Shown in pieces: positions 6,735 to 14,922 of a DNA stretch of 64,000 nucleotides. Position 1 is the stretch's first letter, and each line of letters begins with the position of its first letter. Below the pieces are notes generated by a model. It had not been told where the DNA came from. It saw nothing but the letters and a program-made list of their open reading frames with translations, and ran no database searches. The stretch spans positions 4,350,501-4,414,500 of the forward strand of contig NZ_JAZIFY010000001.1 of NCBI RefSeq assembly GCF_036634195.1. The letters are read 5' to 3'. The DNA is from Streptomyces sp. P9-A4. GTDB lineage: Bacteria; Actinomycetota; Actinomycetes; Streptomycetales; Streptomycetaceae. The translations under genes were made by a program, and so were the position numbers.

Positions 6735-8228
6735 ATGGCGGCAGATCCGGCGGATACGGTGTCCGTCAGCGGGTTCGGGTTCGGGGACTACTACCGGGCG
6801 CATGCGGGGCCGCTCGTCGCCCTGTCGCTGCTGCGGGGCGCGGACCTGATGGAGGCGGCGCGACTCGCCCAGGACTCGATGGCAGTGGCCCGACGGTGGA
6901 TGGACCTGCCGGCCGCGAACGTGGTCGGGGCCGCGAAGGACACCAGGACCCCCGTGGTCACCGCGCAGGCGCTGCGGTCTTGGACGTGCCGGATGACCGT
7001 CGGCGGCGGCTGCGGAGTGCTCCGCCCGGCGCACGAGGCGGTGCCCGCCCTCCTGGGGAAGGGCAGCACCGACGCCCTGGTGCGGGCCCGGACGGTGGTG
7101 GCGCTCGCCCCGCTGAGAGAGTTGAACGAGCGCCAGCTCAACGTCACTGCCTTTCGGCTGGCCGGCTGCGCGCCGGGAGCGATCGCGTACGAGCTGGGCC
7201 TGTCGATGCCGAAGGTGCACCGCACCCTGCGCCACGTCGGCAAGCTGCTCGAAGCGGAGACAGGGGCACGGCACGACACAGGTGCCGAGGCACCGGAGGA
7301 GGCCGAGGGGTCCGGGGCGGCCGAGGGGACCGCGGAGGCGGACGCCAGGTTCGCGGAGCTGCTGCGCGAGCTGGCCGCCGCGCTGGATCCCGTACTCGAC
7401 CTGCGGGCCGGGCTGGACGAGGTGAGCGGCTCCATGGGCGGAGACGGGACCACCGCTCGCCGCGCCCCCGTACCGCCGCTGTGGAACCTCGGCCCTTCGC
7501 TCCCCGTGCCGCCCTTCGGCGCACCAGTGCTGCACTCGTTCGCCGAGCCCGCGCCATCTGGAGTGCGGGCCTACGCGGCCGGCCTCGCCCGGTGCGACGC
7601 GCAGGGCCGCGAGGCTGCGCTCGGCGGGTTTCCCGCGGTCGAGCTGGCGGCCGTGCGGCTCGGAGCGGTGCTCGCCCTTCAGGTGGAGCGATTCCGGCGG
7701 GAGGCGGAGAGGTCCGGGACACGGGCCACCAGAGACGAGTTCCGGAGAGAGGACGCCCGCGCGTTCGCGGTCGCACTGGCACAGGACGCCGCGCTCGCCG
7801 CGCCGATGTTCGACGCGGTGAAGGACCTCGACGTCCCGCGCCGCATCGGCTTCCTGGCGGCGGGCCTCGCCCATGACGACCCCTGGACGAACGAGGTCTC
7901 CTACGACGGGATCGAAGCGTCCCTCGCCCTGGCCCAGTTCCGGCGCGCGGCGGTGCGGGCGGCGCTGCGCGCCTTGCACCGGCCCGGGGCGGACGCCTCT
8001 CCTCGGTCCGGCGGCTCGCTCGCCGAGGCCCTCACGCACTCCCTGAGCGCCGCCCACCGGATGATCCACCAGCTCGACGAACTGAACGGCGACCTTTCAC
8101 GTGCCGAGTCGACACTGCCGGACGGCTACTACGTCGACATGACCCGGGACTTCGACCTCCACCAGAGTTTCCACGCGGACCTGGCCTTCGGCATCGACGC
8201 CGTCCGGGAGGCGCTGTCGCAGCCCTAG
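6735..8228 (+). CDS. Sigma-like HTH protein with long C-terminal domain
   Basis: A 497-residue protein that I do not recognise as a named family. The first 60 residues (FGDYYRAHAGPLVALSLLRGADLMEAARLAQDS) resemble region 2 of an ECF sigma factor but lack the DNA-melting and -10 signature. Residues about 125-180 (LRELNERQLNVTAFRLAGCAPGAIAYELGLSMPKVHRTL) look like a region-4 or LuxR-type helix-turn-helix. A Glu/Ala-rich linker leads to about 280 unassigned residues. The ATG has only a weak ribosome binding site. CTACAAGTAG, a small inverted repeat at 6700-6709, lies upstream. A transcriptional role is inferred. Confidence 0.6.
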   Translation: MAADPADTVSVSGFGFGDYYRAHAGPLVALSLLRGADLMEAARLAQDSMAVARRWMDLPAANVVGAAKDTRTPVVTAQALRSWTCRMTVGGGCGVLRPAHEAVPALLGKGSTDALVRARTVVALAPLRELNERQLNVTAFRLAGCAPGAIAYELGLSMPKVHRTLRHVGKLLEAETGARHDTGAEAPEEAEGSGAAEGTAEADARFAELLRELAAALDPVLDLRAGLDEVSGSMGGDGTTARRAPVPPLWNLGPSLPVPPFGAPVLHSFAEPAPSGVRAYAAGLARCDAQGREAALGGFPAVELAAVRLGAVLALQVERFRREAERSGTRATRDEFRREDARAFAVALAQDAALAAPMFDAVKDLDVPRRIGFLAAGLAHDDPWTNEVSYDGIEASLALAQFRRAAVRAALRALHRPGADASPRSGGSLAEALTHSLSAAHRMIHQLDELNGDLSRAESTLPDGYYVDMTRDFDLHQSFHADLAFGIDAVREALSQP

Positions 8229-8288
8229 CACTCCTGCCGGACTTTGATGTTTTGCCTGGTCAACGGCTTGGGCGTGGGGAGTGCGGCG

Positions 8289-8311
8289 GGGCGGCGTCGC
8301 CTCCGCCGCCC
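8289..8311. terminator. Hairpin between convergent genes
   Basis: GGGCGGC (8289-8295) pairs with GCCGCCC (8305-8311). It sits between the stops of the sigma-like gene and the convergent membrane protein gene and could end both transcripts. Confidence 0.5.
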
Positions 8312-8325
8312 GGAGGTCCGGGGTC

Positions 8326-9465
8326 CTACTGGGTGCGGAAGTCCACCACCGGGGGGAGAGTCCACCGGCTCGGGTCCGGGACCAGGGTGTTGCCACGGCG
8401 GGCCGCGGGCAGTGCGCCCATGACGGCGAGGGCGGCGACGATGCCGAGGAGCGCGCTGAGTTCGTCCGAGACGAGGCCGAGGAGGACCGGGGTCAGGGCG
8501 GCCAGGGCGAGGGCGAGCCACAGCAGCATCCGGCCGTGGACGGCGGGGCGGAAGTACGGGCGGGGGCGCACCGGACGGGCCCGCAGACCGGGCGTGGTGG
8601 CGTGCAGGTTCGTGGGGTCGGTCAGGTAGCGGTCGGTGTAGTCGAGGGCCGCGTAGCCCCACACCATGTCGCCGGTGTCGGCGATGACGGCCACCGGGTA
8701 CGCCGGGCGGTTGCTGTTCCGGGTGGCGGCGAGCACCGGCTGCCACCGCTCCGGCCAGTAGACCCAGACCTGGCGCCCCTTGAACCGGGGGCCGAAGAAG
8801 GCGAGTTGATTGCGGGCGTGGTCCGGGCCCATGAGCGTGCTGAGGAGGCCGTGGGTGCCGTACCACTTCCCCTTGGCGTCCTGGAGCTTCAGGTGCTGGG
8901 CGTGCTCGACCGGCGGGTCGATGAGCTTGGTGCAGTCCTCGGGCACGATCCGGTTCCACTCGCCGCCCGCCGACTCGAAGCGGACGGCGATCACCCGGCC
9001 CGCCCTGGCGTCCGCGGCGAGCAGCCGCTGCGCCTCCGGAAGCCGCCGTACGAGCAGGTGCTTGACCGTCAGGAAGAGGACGACGGCCGTCCAGGTGAAG
9101 AGCGGCAGGGCGCCCAGGACGACGTAGGCGATGTGGACCTCGCCGTGGGCGGCGTACCGGAACACGGCCCAGGGCGCGAAGGCGTAGACCGTCGCACCGG
9201 CCGTCAGGTACCAGTCGACGGGGTTGCGCGGCAGGACGGACGGCAGGGCCGTCATGGGCCCGGGTGCCGGCTCCGGCGGGCCGAGCGGCGCCTCTCGCCG
9301 GGTGAGCAGGGCCCATGCGCCGGTGCAGGCCGTCGTCGCGAGGACGGCGGCCAGGACGTCCCAGCGGGCGCCGTCGGTCCTGTCGTGGACGAGGAAGAGG
9401 ACGACGGCGACGGCGGCGCAGACCAGGGCGGCGGCGCGCAGGGATTCGGTGACGGTGTGTCTCAC
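8326..9465 (-). CDS. Multi-pass membrane protein of unknown function
   Basis: A 379-residue integral membrane protein. Hydrophobic segments lie near residues 8-26, 36-54, 86-106 and 113-135, then a long hydrophilic domain (about 140-305) and two final segments at about 308-327 and 331-352. The central domain has aromatic-rich stretches such as KGRQVWVYWPERWQPVLAA and VIADTGDMVWGY, which suggest a folded cytoplasmic or outside domain, but I cannot name the family. The GTG start follows AGGACTCCC. Downstream it is convergent with the sigma-like gene. Confidence 0.7.
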   Translation of the reverse strand: MRHTVTESLRAAALVCAAVAVVLFLVHDRTDGARWDVLAAVLATTACTGAWALLTRREAPLGPPEPAPGPMTALPSVLPRNPVDWYLTAGATVYAFAPWAVFRYAAHGEVHIAYVVLGALPLFTWTAVVLFLTVKHLLVRRLPEAQRLLAADARAGRVIAVRFESAGGEWNRIVPEDCTKLIDPPVEHAQHLKLQDAKGKWYGTHGLLSTLMGPDHARNQLAFFGPRFKGRQVWVYWPERWQPVLAATRNSNRPAYPVAVIADTGDMVWGYAALDYTDRYLTDPTNLHATTPGLRARPVRPRPYFRPAVHGRMLLWLALALAALTPVLLGLVSDELSALLGIVAALAVMGALPAARRGNTLVPDPSRWTLPPVVDFRTQ

Positions 9466-9566
9466 GGGAGTCCTGGGGGTCGGCCCGACACGGGCGGCAG
9501 GGAGGAAGATCGGCTCAACGTACCGACGCCGCCGGGGCGGACGGAACCCTTCCCGCCGGCCCCGCG

Positions 9567-10148
9567 TCAGCGGCCCGGGACAGGTCCCGGGCCGGGGCTC
9601 CGGGACAGGTGCCAGACCTGGAGCTCGCCGGTCTCGGCCGGGGCGAGCGCTTCGGCGGGACGCCGCTCGCCCGCCGTGAACCCGAGCCGGGCGGGAACGG
9701 CGCCGCTCGCCAGGTTCGCCGGATCGTGGACGATCTCGACGCGCTCGACACCGGGCATCAGGAACGCCTCCTCGACGAGCGCGCGGGCCGCCCGGGTCAC
9801 CACCCCGCGGCCGGTCGCGGCCGGATGCAGCCAGTAGCCGACCTCCAGGGCGCCGTCCGGGGTGTCCTCGTGCCGGTGCAGCCCGCAGGAGCCGACGAGG
9901 GCGCCGTCGAGCACGATCGCGTACGTGTAGGAGTCACCGCTCGCCCACTGCGCGGCCAGCCCCGAGAGGAAGGCGGTCGCCCGGTCGGGGCTGTGCTCGG
10001 CGGCCCAGGGCATCCACGGCCGCAGATGGTCGAGCGACTCCTCGACGACCCGCAGGAACTCGGGCAGGTCCGCCCCGGCGTCGAACACGCGCAGGGTGAG
10101 CGCGTCGTCGAGGGCGATCACGGGCCTGGGTACGGCGAGGAGGTCCAT
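9567..10148 (-). CDS. GNAT-family N-acetyltransferase
   Basis: A 193-residue acetyl-CoA-dependent acetyltransferase of the RimJ/RimL type. It shows the beta-strand YAIVLDGALVGSCGL, the motif-A region LEVGYWLHPAATGRGVVTRAARALVEEAF, and the acceptor-side VERVEIVHDPANLASGAVPARLGF, where family members usually have SxxVxxKLGF. The acetyl-CoA loop (ATGRGV) departs a little from RGxGxG. Target unknown: it may be a ribosomal protein N-terminus or a small amine. The ATG at 10148 is the first that fits the family; the frame runs 12 codons further upstream. Confidence 0.85.
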   Translation of the reverse strand: MDLLAVPRPVIALDDALTLRVFDAGADLPEFLRVVEESLDHLRPWMPWAAEHSPDRATAFLSGLAAQWASGDSYTYAIVLDGALVGSCGLHRHEDTPDGALEVGYWLHPAATGRGVVTRAARALVEEAFLMPGVERVEIVHDPANLASGAVPARLGFTAGERRPAEALAPAETGELQVWHLSRSPGPGPVPGR

Positions 10149-10355
10149 GCGGCGAGGATCGTACGGGGCACCCGCCGCGGGCAAGGGAATTCGGCGGGCA
10201 GGGGGCGGGCGCGGGCCGGGAGGCCAGCGGCCGGGGAGCCGGTCCGCGACCGGTGCGCGCGACGCGAGACGCAGGTCACATTCCGTCGTGTCACATCCCG
10301 GAGGGCCCGTCCCGTCCTGGGGGTGTAGTCAACGACCCCGACGGAGGAGCCCGCC

Positions 10356-10826
10356 ATGACCGCTCGCCTGAACATGTTCGCCGGCCAGATCTCCGGCAAG
10401 GTCTGGAAGCACGTCATCGCCGCCGACCAGGCCCTCGCGGACTCGACCCTGCCGCACGCGACGCGGGAACTCGTGAAGATCCGGGCCAGCCAGATCAACG
10501 GCTGCGCCTACTGCCTCGACATGCACACCAAGGACGCCACCGCCGCCGGTGAGACCTCGGTGCGCCTCCACCTCGTCGCCGCCTGGCGGGAGGCCACCGT
10601 CTTCACCGACGCCGAGCGCGCGGCCCTCGAACTGACCGAGCACGGCACCCGCCTGGCCGACGGCGGCGGCGTCTCGGACGAGGTCTGGGAGAACGCGGCC
10701 AAGCACTTCGACGAGGAGCAGCTCGCCGCGCTCGTCGCCCAGATCGCGATCATCAACGCCTTCAACCGGGGCAACGCCATCATCCAGCAGCCGGCCGGCG
10801 ACTACCGCCCGGGCCGGCACGGCTGA
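10356..10826 (+). CDS. AhpD-like carboxymuconolactone decarboxylase-family protein
   Basis: A 156-residue protein of the AhpD/CMD fold, whose members are small thiol peroxidase-linked reductases. The diagnostic CAYCLDMH motif gives redox cysteines Cys50 and Cys53 and the relay His57. KIRASQINGC before it and ALVAQIAIINAFNR near the C-terminus complete the family pattern. The ATG is preceded by GGAGGAG. It is followed 74 bases later by a DoxX-like gene on the same strand, a common pairing that suggests joint function in thiol or oxidant handling. Confidence 0.88.
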   Translation: MTARLNMFAGQISGKVWKHVIAADQALADSTLPHATRELVKIRASQINGCAYCLDMHTKDATAAGETSVRLHLVAAWREATVFTDAERAALELTEHGTRLADGGGVSDEVWENAAKHFDEEQLAALVAQIAIINAFNRGNAIIQQPAGDYRPGRHG

Positions 10827-10900
10827 CACAAGGTCGCCGTCACCGTCACCACGACCGCCGCCCCGCCCCGTAACCGCCCTTCCCCGTAAAGGAGACAGCC

Positions 10901-11287
10901 GTGAACATCGCGCTGTGGATCGTCGCCGGACTCCTCGCCGCCGCCTACCTGGCCGGTGGCATGTACAAGGTCGTCGTCCCCAAGACGAAGATCGCCGCCG
11001 CCGGTCCGAGCGGGCAGTGGGTCGACGACTTCAGCGCGGGGAGCGTGAAGGCCATCGGCGCCCTGGAGGTCCTGGGGGCCGTCGGGCTGGTGCTGCCCGC
11101 CGTGCGCGGCACGGCGCCGGTCCTGGTGCCACTGGCCGGGGTGGGGCTGATGATCGTCATGGCGGGAGCGGCGGTCGTACGGGTACGGCGCAACGAACTG
11201 AAGCTCGTGGCCGTGGACCTGGCCTACCTGGTCCTCATCGGCTTCGTGGTCTGGGGCCGCTTCGGCCCGGAGGCCTTCACGGGCTGA
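10901..11287 (+). CDS. DoxX-family membrane protein
   Basis: A 128-residue DoxX-like protein with four predicted membrane helices at about residues 4-22, 48-66, 72-92 and 101-119. The short conserved pattern KVVVPKTKI ... KAIGALEVLGAVGLVLP is typical of the subgroup found beside AhpD-like genes. The GTG start has a strong AAAGGAGA ribosome binding site. It is probably the second gene of an operon with the AhpD-like gene. A long inverted repeat ends the unit. The biochemical role is not established. Confidence 0.82.
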   Translation: MNIALWIVAGLLAAAYLAGGMYKVVVPKTKIAAAGPSGQWVDDFSAGSVKAIGALEVLGAVGLVLPAVRGTAPVLVPLAGVGLMIVMAGAAVVRVRRNELKLVAVDLAYLVLIGFVVWGRFGPEAFTG

Positions 11288-11294
11288 GCGCCAT

Positions 11295-11336
11295 GCCGTG
11301 GGCCCCGGGACGGACGTCCGTCCCGGGGCCCACGGC
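11295..11336. terminator. Bidirectional terminator, 21-bp arms
   Basis: A perfect inverted repeat of 21 bp per arm (11295-11315 and 11316-11336) with no spacer lies between the convergent DoxX and DUF397 genes. The arms begin GCCGTGGGCC and end GGGCCCACGGC. It can end transcription from either side. Confidence 0.85.
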
Positions 11337-11345
11337 TGCGCGGAC

Positions 11346-11522
11346 TCAGCCGAGCTGGGCGAGGAAGGCGGCCCAGGCGGTGGGGGAGACCTCGAAGGAC
11401 GGGATCAGGGTGTCCTTGGAGTCCCGGACGTGGACGGTGTGGGGGCAGGTGGCGACCTCGACGCAGTTGCCACCCTGGTCGCCGCTGTAGCTGCTCTTGA
11501 ACCAGTTGAGGTCGGTGCTCAT
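11346..11522 (-). CDS. DUF397 protein
   Basis: A 58-residue protein of the DUF397 family, small partners of XRE/DUF5753 regulators in streptomycetes. It has LNWFKSSYSGDQGGNCVEVA, then VHVRDSKDTLIPSFEVSPTAWAAFLAQL, the standard domain. Its ATG overlaps the TGA of the upstream regulator remnant by four bases (ATGA), the normal coupling in such pairs. Because that partner is deleted, this gene may be an orphan and its translation may depend on ribosomes reading the remnant. Confidence 0.88.
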   Translation of the reverse strand: MSTDLNWFKSSYSGDQGGNCVEVATCPHTVHVRDSKDTLIPSFEVSPTAWAAFLAQLG

Positions 11523-11684
11523 AGCTTTCGTGCCACCTGTTCGATGAGTTGTGCGGATTCCTCCGGGGTGAAGGCCTGCGTGTCCCAGCGCCTCCTGCGA
11601 AATGCCCGCCCGTTCGCGGTGGAAGCGCAAGAGTGCACCGAAGGCCTTCGCGGCCCCCGGGCCTCTCTTTCTCTCGTTGTTCAC
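11519..11684 (-). pseudogene. XRE/DUF5753 regulator with large internal deletion
   Basis: The first 27 or so codons from the GTG at 11684 encode VNNERKRGPGAAKAFGALLRFH and then RERAGISQEALG, the start of a XRE helix-turn-helix. The reading then shifts. A different frame encodes TQAFTPEESAQLIEQVARKL and a TGA that overlaps the DUF397 ATG. That tail matches the C-terminus of the intact regulator at 54973-55836 (AQALTPRESLELVEKM). About 220 codons between the two parts are missing. Both ends and the ATGA junction are kept, so this is a deletion remnant rather than a small real gene. Confidence 0.75.
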
Positions 11685-11766
11685 ACCCGACCTCCCCGAG
11701 TGCACAGTCCTGCACAAACGGACTGTGTCGCTGGTCACAGGAGAACACGGCCTCCAAGCTGGCCGC

Positions 11767-12177
11767 ATGAATCTGCGCAAGTCGCTTGACGCGGTGCCTT
11801 CTTGGGTGCCTGCGACCGGTCACGCCCTCCGTCACGCGGGCGTGCACTTCGACGCCGTACGGATCGGCGGCTTCATCGGTGAGGACGTGGCCTACCGGCT
11901 GATGGAGTTCACGGACTTCCAGGCGGGCCCGATCGTGCGGGCGGCGACGGGGGAGCGGAACTACTACTTCCTGCTACCGCCGCAGACCGTCGGGGACTTC
12001 GCGTGGCCGGCGCCCGCGAGGGCGCTGGGCCGGAACGGGCGTAGTGAGGCGTTCGTAGGGATTCCGGCGCTGTACGGGGTGACCTGGCCGCTGGACTGGA
12101 GGTCGCGGCCGACAATCGAAGATCCGTTCGTGGAGCCGGAGTTGTTGCATCGTACGGTGATGTGTGCGGTACGGTAA
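11767..12177 (+). CDS. Small primase/polymerase-like hypothetical protein
   Basis: A 136-residue protein with no certain family. Phrases such as GPIVRAATGERNYYFLLPPQTVGDFAWPAP recall the larger primase/polymerase-like protein at 18512 (GPVTCTPDRRMYFFVLPG), so it may be a short relative. It lacks visible catalytic acid motifs. The ATG at 11767 was preferred; an open frame reaches back to 11602 but runs across the promoter region of the XRE remnant. The downstream helix-turn-helix gene begins 100 bases after it, behind a hairpin. Confidence 0.55.
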   Translation: MNLRKSLDAVPSWVPATGHALRHAGVHFDAVRIGGFIGEDVAYRLMEFTDFQAGPIVRAATGERNYYFLLPPQTVGDFAWPAPARALGRNGRSEAFVGIPALYGVTWPLDWRSRPTIEDPFVEPELLHRTVMCAVR

Positions 12178-12208
12178 CCGCAAAATCACGCTCCGTGAGA
12201 TATGGAGC

Positions 12209-12243
12209 GGCCCTCGGGGGTGCACCAACACGCCCCGAGGGCC
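12209..12243 (+). terminator. Hairpin between hypothetical and HTH gene
   Basis: GGCCCTCGGGG (12209-12219) pairs with CCCCGAGGGCC (12233-12243), 11 bp. A smaller stem GCTCC/GGAGC (12190-12208) lies directly before it. The pair may end the upstream gene or act as a leader structure for the gene starting at 12278. Confidence 0.6.
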
Positions 12244-12277
12244 TTCACGCCCAGTGGAATCTAGAGGTCCACCAGAA

Positions 12278-13369
12278 ATGCTTCGGCATGCTATCGCTCC
12301 TGTTCGGTGTTTCACCAAGGTCTCGAACAGTGTCGTGCGACACCCGCGTCTGAACAGCGACGCGAAGCTCCTCCTCATCTACGTCCAGGGCCTCCCCGAG
12401 ACCGACGGCAGCAAGCCGCTCGGGGAGCACGCCGCCGACCTGGGCATGCGGCCCCGGGCGTACCACCGGGCCAAGGTCTGCCTGACGGAGTGCGGCTACC
12501 TCCACGAGTGGAAGTGGCAGAGCCGGAGGGGGCATTGGGTGACCGAGCAGCTGCTCTCGAACGTCACCCTCACGTGTGAGCAGGCGAACGGGCTCCGGGA
12601 CGGGGTACCGGCCGGGTCTCCGGCGGACGGGGAACCGACTACCGGTTTTCGGAGTGTCCGGCAGCCCGCGACTCAACCGGTAGACAAAGACGGAGACAAG
12701 ACTTCTCCCCACCCACCCACCAAAGAGCGGCCGCAGCGTCCGGAACCGGCCCCGGCCCCGGAAGCCGCCCCGGAACCGGAGCGGGACCCGGATCCGGAGC
12801 CGCACCCCGAGCCCGCCGCCGCCCCCGAGCCCGCCGCCGACCCCGAGCGCGCCGCCGCCCCGGAGGCGCCGTCGACGCCCGAGAGCCCGGCCGCCCCCGA
12901 AGTCGTGGAAGCCGAGCGGGTGCTGCTGTCGCTGCGGCATCAGAACCGGGACCTGCTGCTCGGGGTCAGGGAGGCCCGTGGGCTGGCGGAGGCGGCGGCG
13001 GAATGGCTGCGGAGGGGGGTGTCCGTCGCGGACCTGCGTCATGCGCTGACGGCGCATCTGCCGCGCGGCGGGGTCCGTTCGGCGGCGGGCTTCCTCCGGC
13101 ACCGCCTGACGGAGAAGCTCCCGGCCGGGCCCGCCCCGGCCCGTACGGCGGTGTCCGAACCGGCCGGGACGCGTGTCGCCGAGCTGGTGACCTGCGACGG
13201 CCCCGGCAACACGCACGTCTTCCGGCCCACGGCCGACGAGACCTTCTGCGGCCCCTGCCGCACGGAGGAGGCCTGGAAGGCCCACGCCCGCAGCTTCCAG
13301 CCCGAAACCGGCGTCGCGATCCCCTGGCGGGAACGCGTGGAAGCGATCGTCCAGGCGCTCCCGTCCTGA
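12278..13369 (+). CDS. Helix-turn-helix protein with Pro/Glu linker
   Basis: A 363-residue soluble protein. Residues 1-100 (FTKVSNSVVRHPRLNSDAK, LGEHAADLGMRPRAYHRAKVCLTECGYL) form a winged-helix DNA-binding domain of a type common in Streptomyces accessory regions. Residues about 150-208 are a PE/PA-rich flexible linker. A helical segment (210-285) and a possible zinc site (Cys306, His313, Cys324, Cys327) follow. The ATG at 12278 has GAGGT upstream; the frame is open earlier but crosses the hairpin. A 11-bp hairpin after the stop ends the unit. Target unknown. Confidence 0.7.
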   Translation: MLRHAIAPVRCFTKVSNSVVRHPRLNSDAKLLLIYVQGLPETDGSKPLGEHAADLGMRPRAYHRAKVCLTECGYLHEWKWQSRRGHWVTEQLLSNVTLTCEQANGLRDGVPAGSPADGEPTTGFRSVRQPATQPVDKDGDKTSPHPPTKERPQRPEPAPAPEAAPEPERDPDPEPHPEPAAAPEPAADPERAAAPEAPSTPESPAAPEVVEAERVLLSLRHQNRDLLLGVREARGLAEAAAEWLRRGVSVADLRHALTAHLPRGGVRSAAGFLRHRLTEKLPAGPAPARTAVSEPAGTRVAELVTCDGPGNTHVFRPTADETFCGPCRTEEAWKAHARSFQPETGVAIPWRERVEAIVQALPS

Positions 13370-13381
13370 GATCGCAGGGGT

Positions 13382-13410
13382 GGCCGGCGGCGCCGGGAAC
13401 GCCGCCGGCC
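13382..13410 (+). terminator. Terminator after the HTH gene
   Basis: GGCCGGCGGCG (13382-13392) pairs perfectly with CGCCGCCGGCC (13400-13410) over a seven-base loop, 13 bases after the stop codon. Confidence 0.8.
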
Positions 13411-13546
13411 AAGGCCTGCGTGACGCGTGGGCCCTCCGTACTCGCGCCGGTTCGAAGCCCGGCCGTCGCCGTACAACCTTTCGCCTTCTCATACGTCACA
13501 GAAACGTGGTGCAAGGTGCACCGGATGCGTCTGAGGGAGAACTGAA

Positions 13547-14803
13547 TTGCGCCGTCCCCGTGCCGCCCGGCGGTTTGCGACCGCCCTGGCCGCCGTCCTG
13601 TCCGTCACGTTCGCCGCAGGCGCGGTAGGCACCACAGCCGCCACAGCCGCCACAGCCGCCACAGCCGCCACAGCCGCCACAGCCGCCACGGCCGAGGACG
13701 ACATCACGCTGGTCCGGCACACCGTTCCGCCGGTCATCGACATGACCAACCGGCAGTCCGTCTCGCTGGAGTGGGAACTGACGGGGGGCGCGTGGGCCAC
13801 CGTCGTCATGCGCAACACCCGCACCGGCTACACGACCACCGACCTCCTGGGCGCACCCTCGAGTTCGAGCACATTCAGGCTCTACTGGGAAGCCCGCAAC
13901 ATCGAGAAGGGTGATGCCCCCAACGGCGACTACACCTGGACGATCACGACGACGACGCTTGACGGCATCCCGCTCGGCTTCAAGGCCTCCGGCTCCTTCA
14001 AGCTCGTCCGCCGGCCCGCTGCGCACGACCTCGATGTCGACGGCGCCTTCGACCTGCTCCAGCGGGAATCCGGCGGCGGCCTGTGGCGCACCGACAGCAC
14101 GTACTACGGCCCTGAGCTGCAAATGGACTCGCACCATCGGGAGTTCATCGGCCCGGGATGGCAGATCTACGACCGGATCGAGGCGGTCGGCAACCTCGGC
14201 GGATCGACCGTGAGCGACATCCTCACCCGCGACACCTCCGGAGTGCTGTGGCTCCACGCCGGCAACGGCCAGGGCGGCTTCTACGGCCGTATCAGGGTCG
14301 GCACCGGCTGGCAGATCTACGACCGGATCACCGGAGGCAGCGACCTGACCGGCGACGGCAGGCCGGACGTCCTCGCCGCCGACAAGACCGGCGTTCTCTG
14401 GCTGCACCCCGGAACCGGCAACGCCACCAGCCCCTTCACCGCCCGGAAGAAGCTCGGCACCGGCTGGGGCATCTACAACGACATCATCGCCGTCGGCGAC
14501 ATCGCGGGCGGCCCGGCCGGAGATCTCCTCGCCCGTGACACCTCGGGCGTCCTCTGGAGCCACCTGGGCAAGGGCGACGGCACCTTCGCCCCGCGCACCC
14601 GGGTGGGCGGCGGCTGGAACACCTTCGCGTTCCTCATCGCGGCCGGAGACGTCTCCAAGGACGGCCGTCCCGACCTGCTCGCCATCCGTCCTGCCGGCAG
14701 CATGTCCCTCTACCCGGGCACGGGCGACTGGAAGACCCCGCTCCTCGGCGCCCAGGAAGTCTGGTCCTACGACGTGGGGTTCGGTTACAACCACGCTGCC
14801 TGA
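13547..14803 (+). CDS. Secreted FG-GAP/VCBS-like repeat protein
   Basis: A 418-residue exported protein. A Sec signal peptide (basic RRPRAARR, hydrophobic core, Ala/Thr tail) ends near residue 48. An Ig-like domain follows at about 50-155, then four repeats of about 50 residues. Each carries an IYDRI- or IYNDI-type segment, a D-x-x-x-DGRPDLLA-type acidic loop and a GVLWLHPGTG strand, as in beta-propeller FG-GAP proteins. The start is a TTG behind a GAGGGAG ribosome binding site; no better codon is in frame. Role at the cell surface is unknown. Confidence 0.78.
   Translation: MRRPRAARRFATALAAVLSVTFAAGAVGTTAATAATAATAATAATAATAEDDITLVRHTVPPVIDMTNRQSVSLEWELTGGAWATVVMRNTRTGYTTTDLLGAPSSSSTFRLYWEARNIEKGDAPNGDYTWTITTTTLDGIPLGFKASGSFKLVRRPAAHDLDVDGAFDLLQRESGGGLWRTDSTYYGPELQMDSHHREFIGPGWQIYDRIEAVGNLGGSTVSDILTRDTSGVLWLHAGNGQGGFYGRIRVGTGWQIYDRITGGSDLTGDGRPDVLAADKTGVLWLHPGTGNATSPFTARKKLGTGWGIYNDIIAVGDIAGGPAGDLLARDTSGVLWSHLGKGDGTFAPRTRVGGGWNTFAFLIAAGDVSKDGRPDLLAIRPAGSMSLYPGTGDWKTPLLGAQEVWSYDVGFGYNHAA
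13634..13687 (+). repeat. Six exact copies of a 9-bp repeat in a signal peptide
   Basis: ACAGCCGCC is repeated six times without change, encoding Thr-Ala-Ala units just before the predicted signal cleavage site of the FG-GAP-like protein. Copy number changes would alter the signal peptide tail by three residues without breaking the frame. Confidence 0.9.
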
Positions 14804-14922
14804 CCGACGCCCCGGATCGCGCTCCGCCACCGCGGGCCGGTACCGGCTCCCGCGCCGGTGTCAGTGCCGGTGCCTATGCTGATCACCCGTTCGCGCAGGG
14901 TGTCCGCAGAGGGTGGGGGAGC

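Noticed and set aside
13430..13470. tRNA T-arm-like sequence with GGTTCGAA
   Set aside because: The stem pairs only with an eight-base loop and no acceptor, D or anticodon arms could be built around it.
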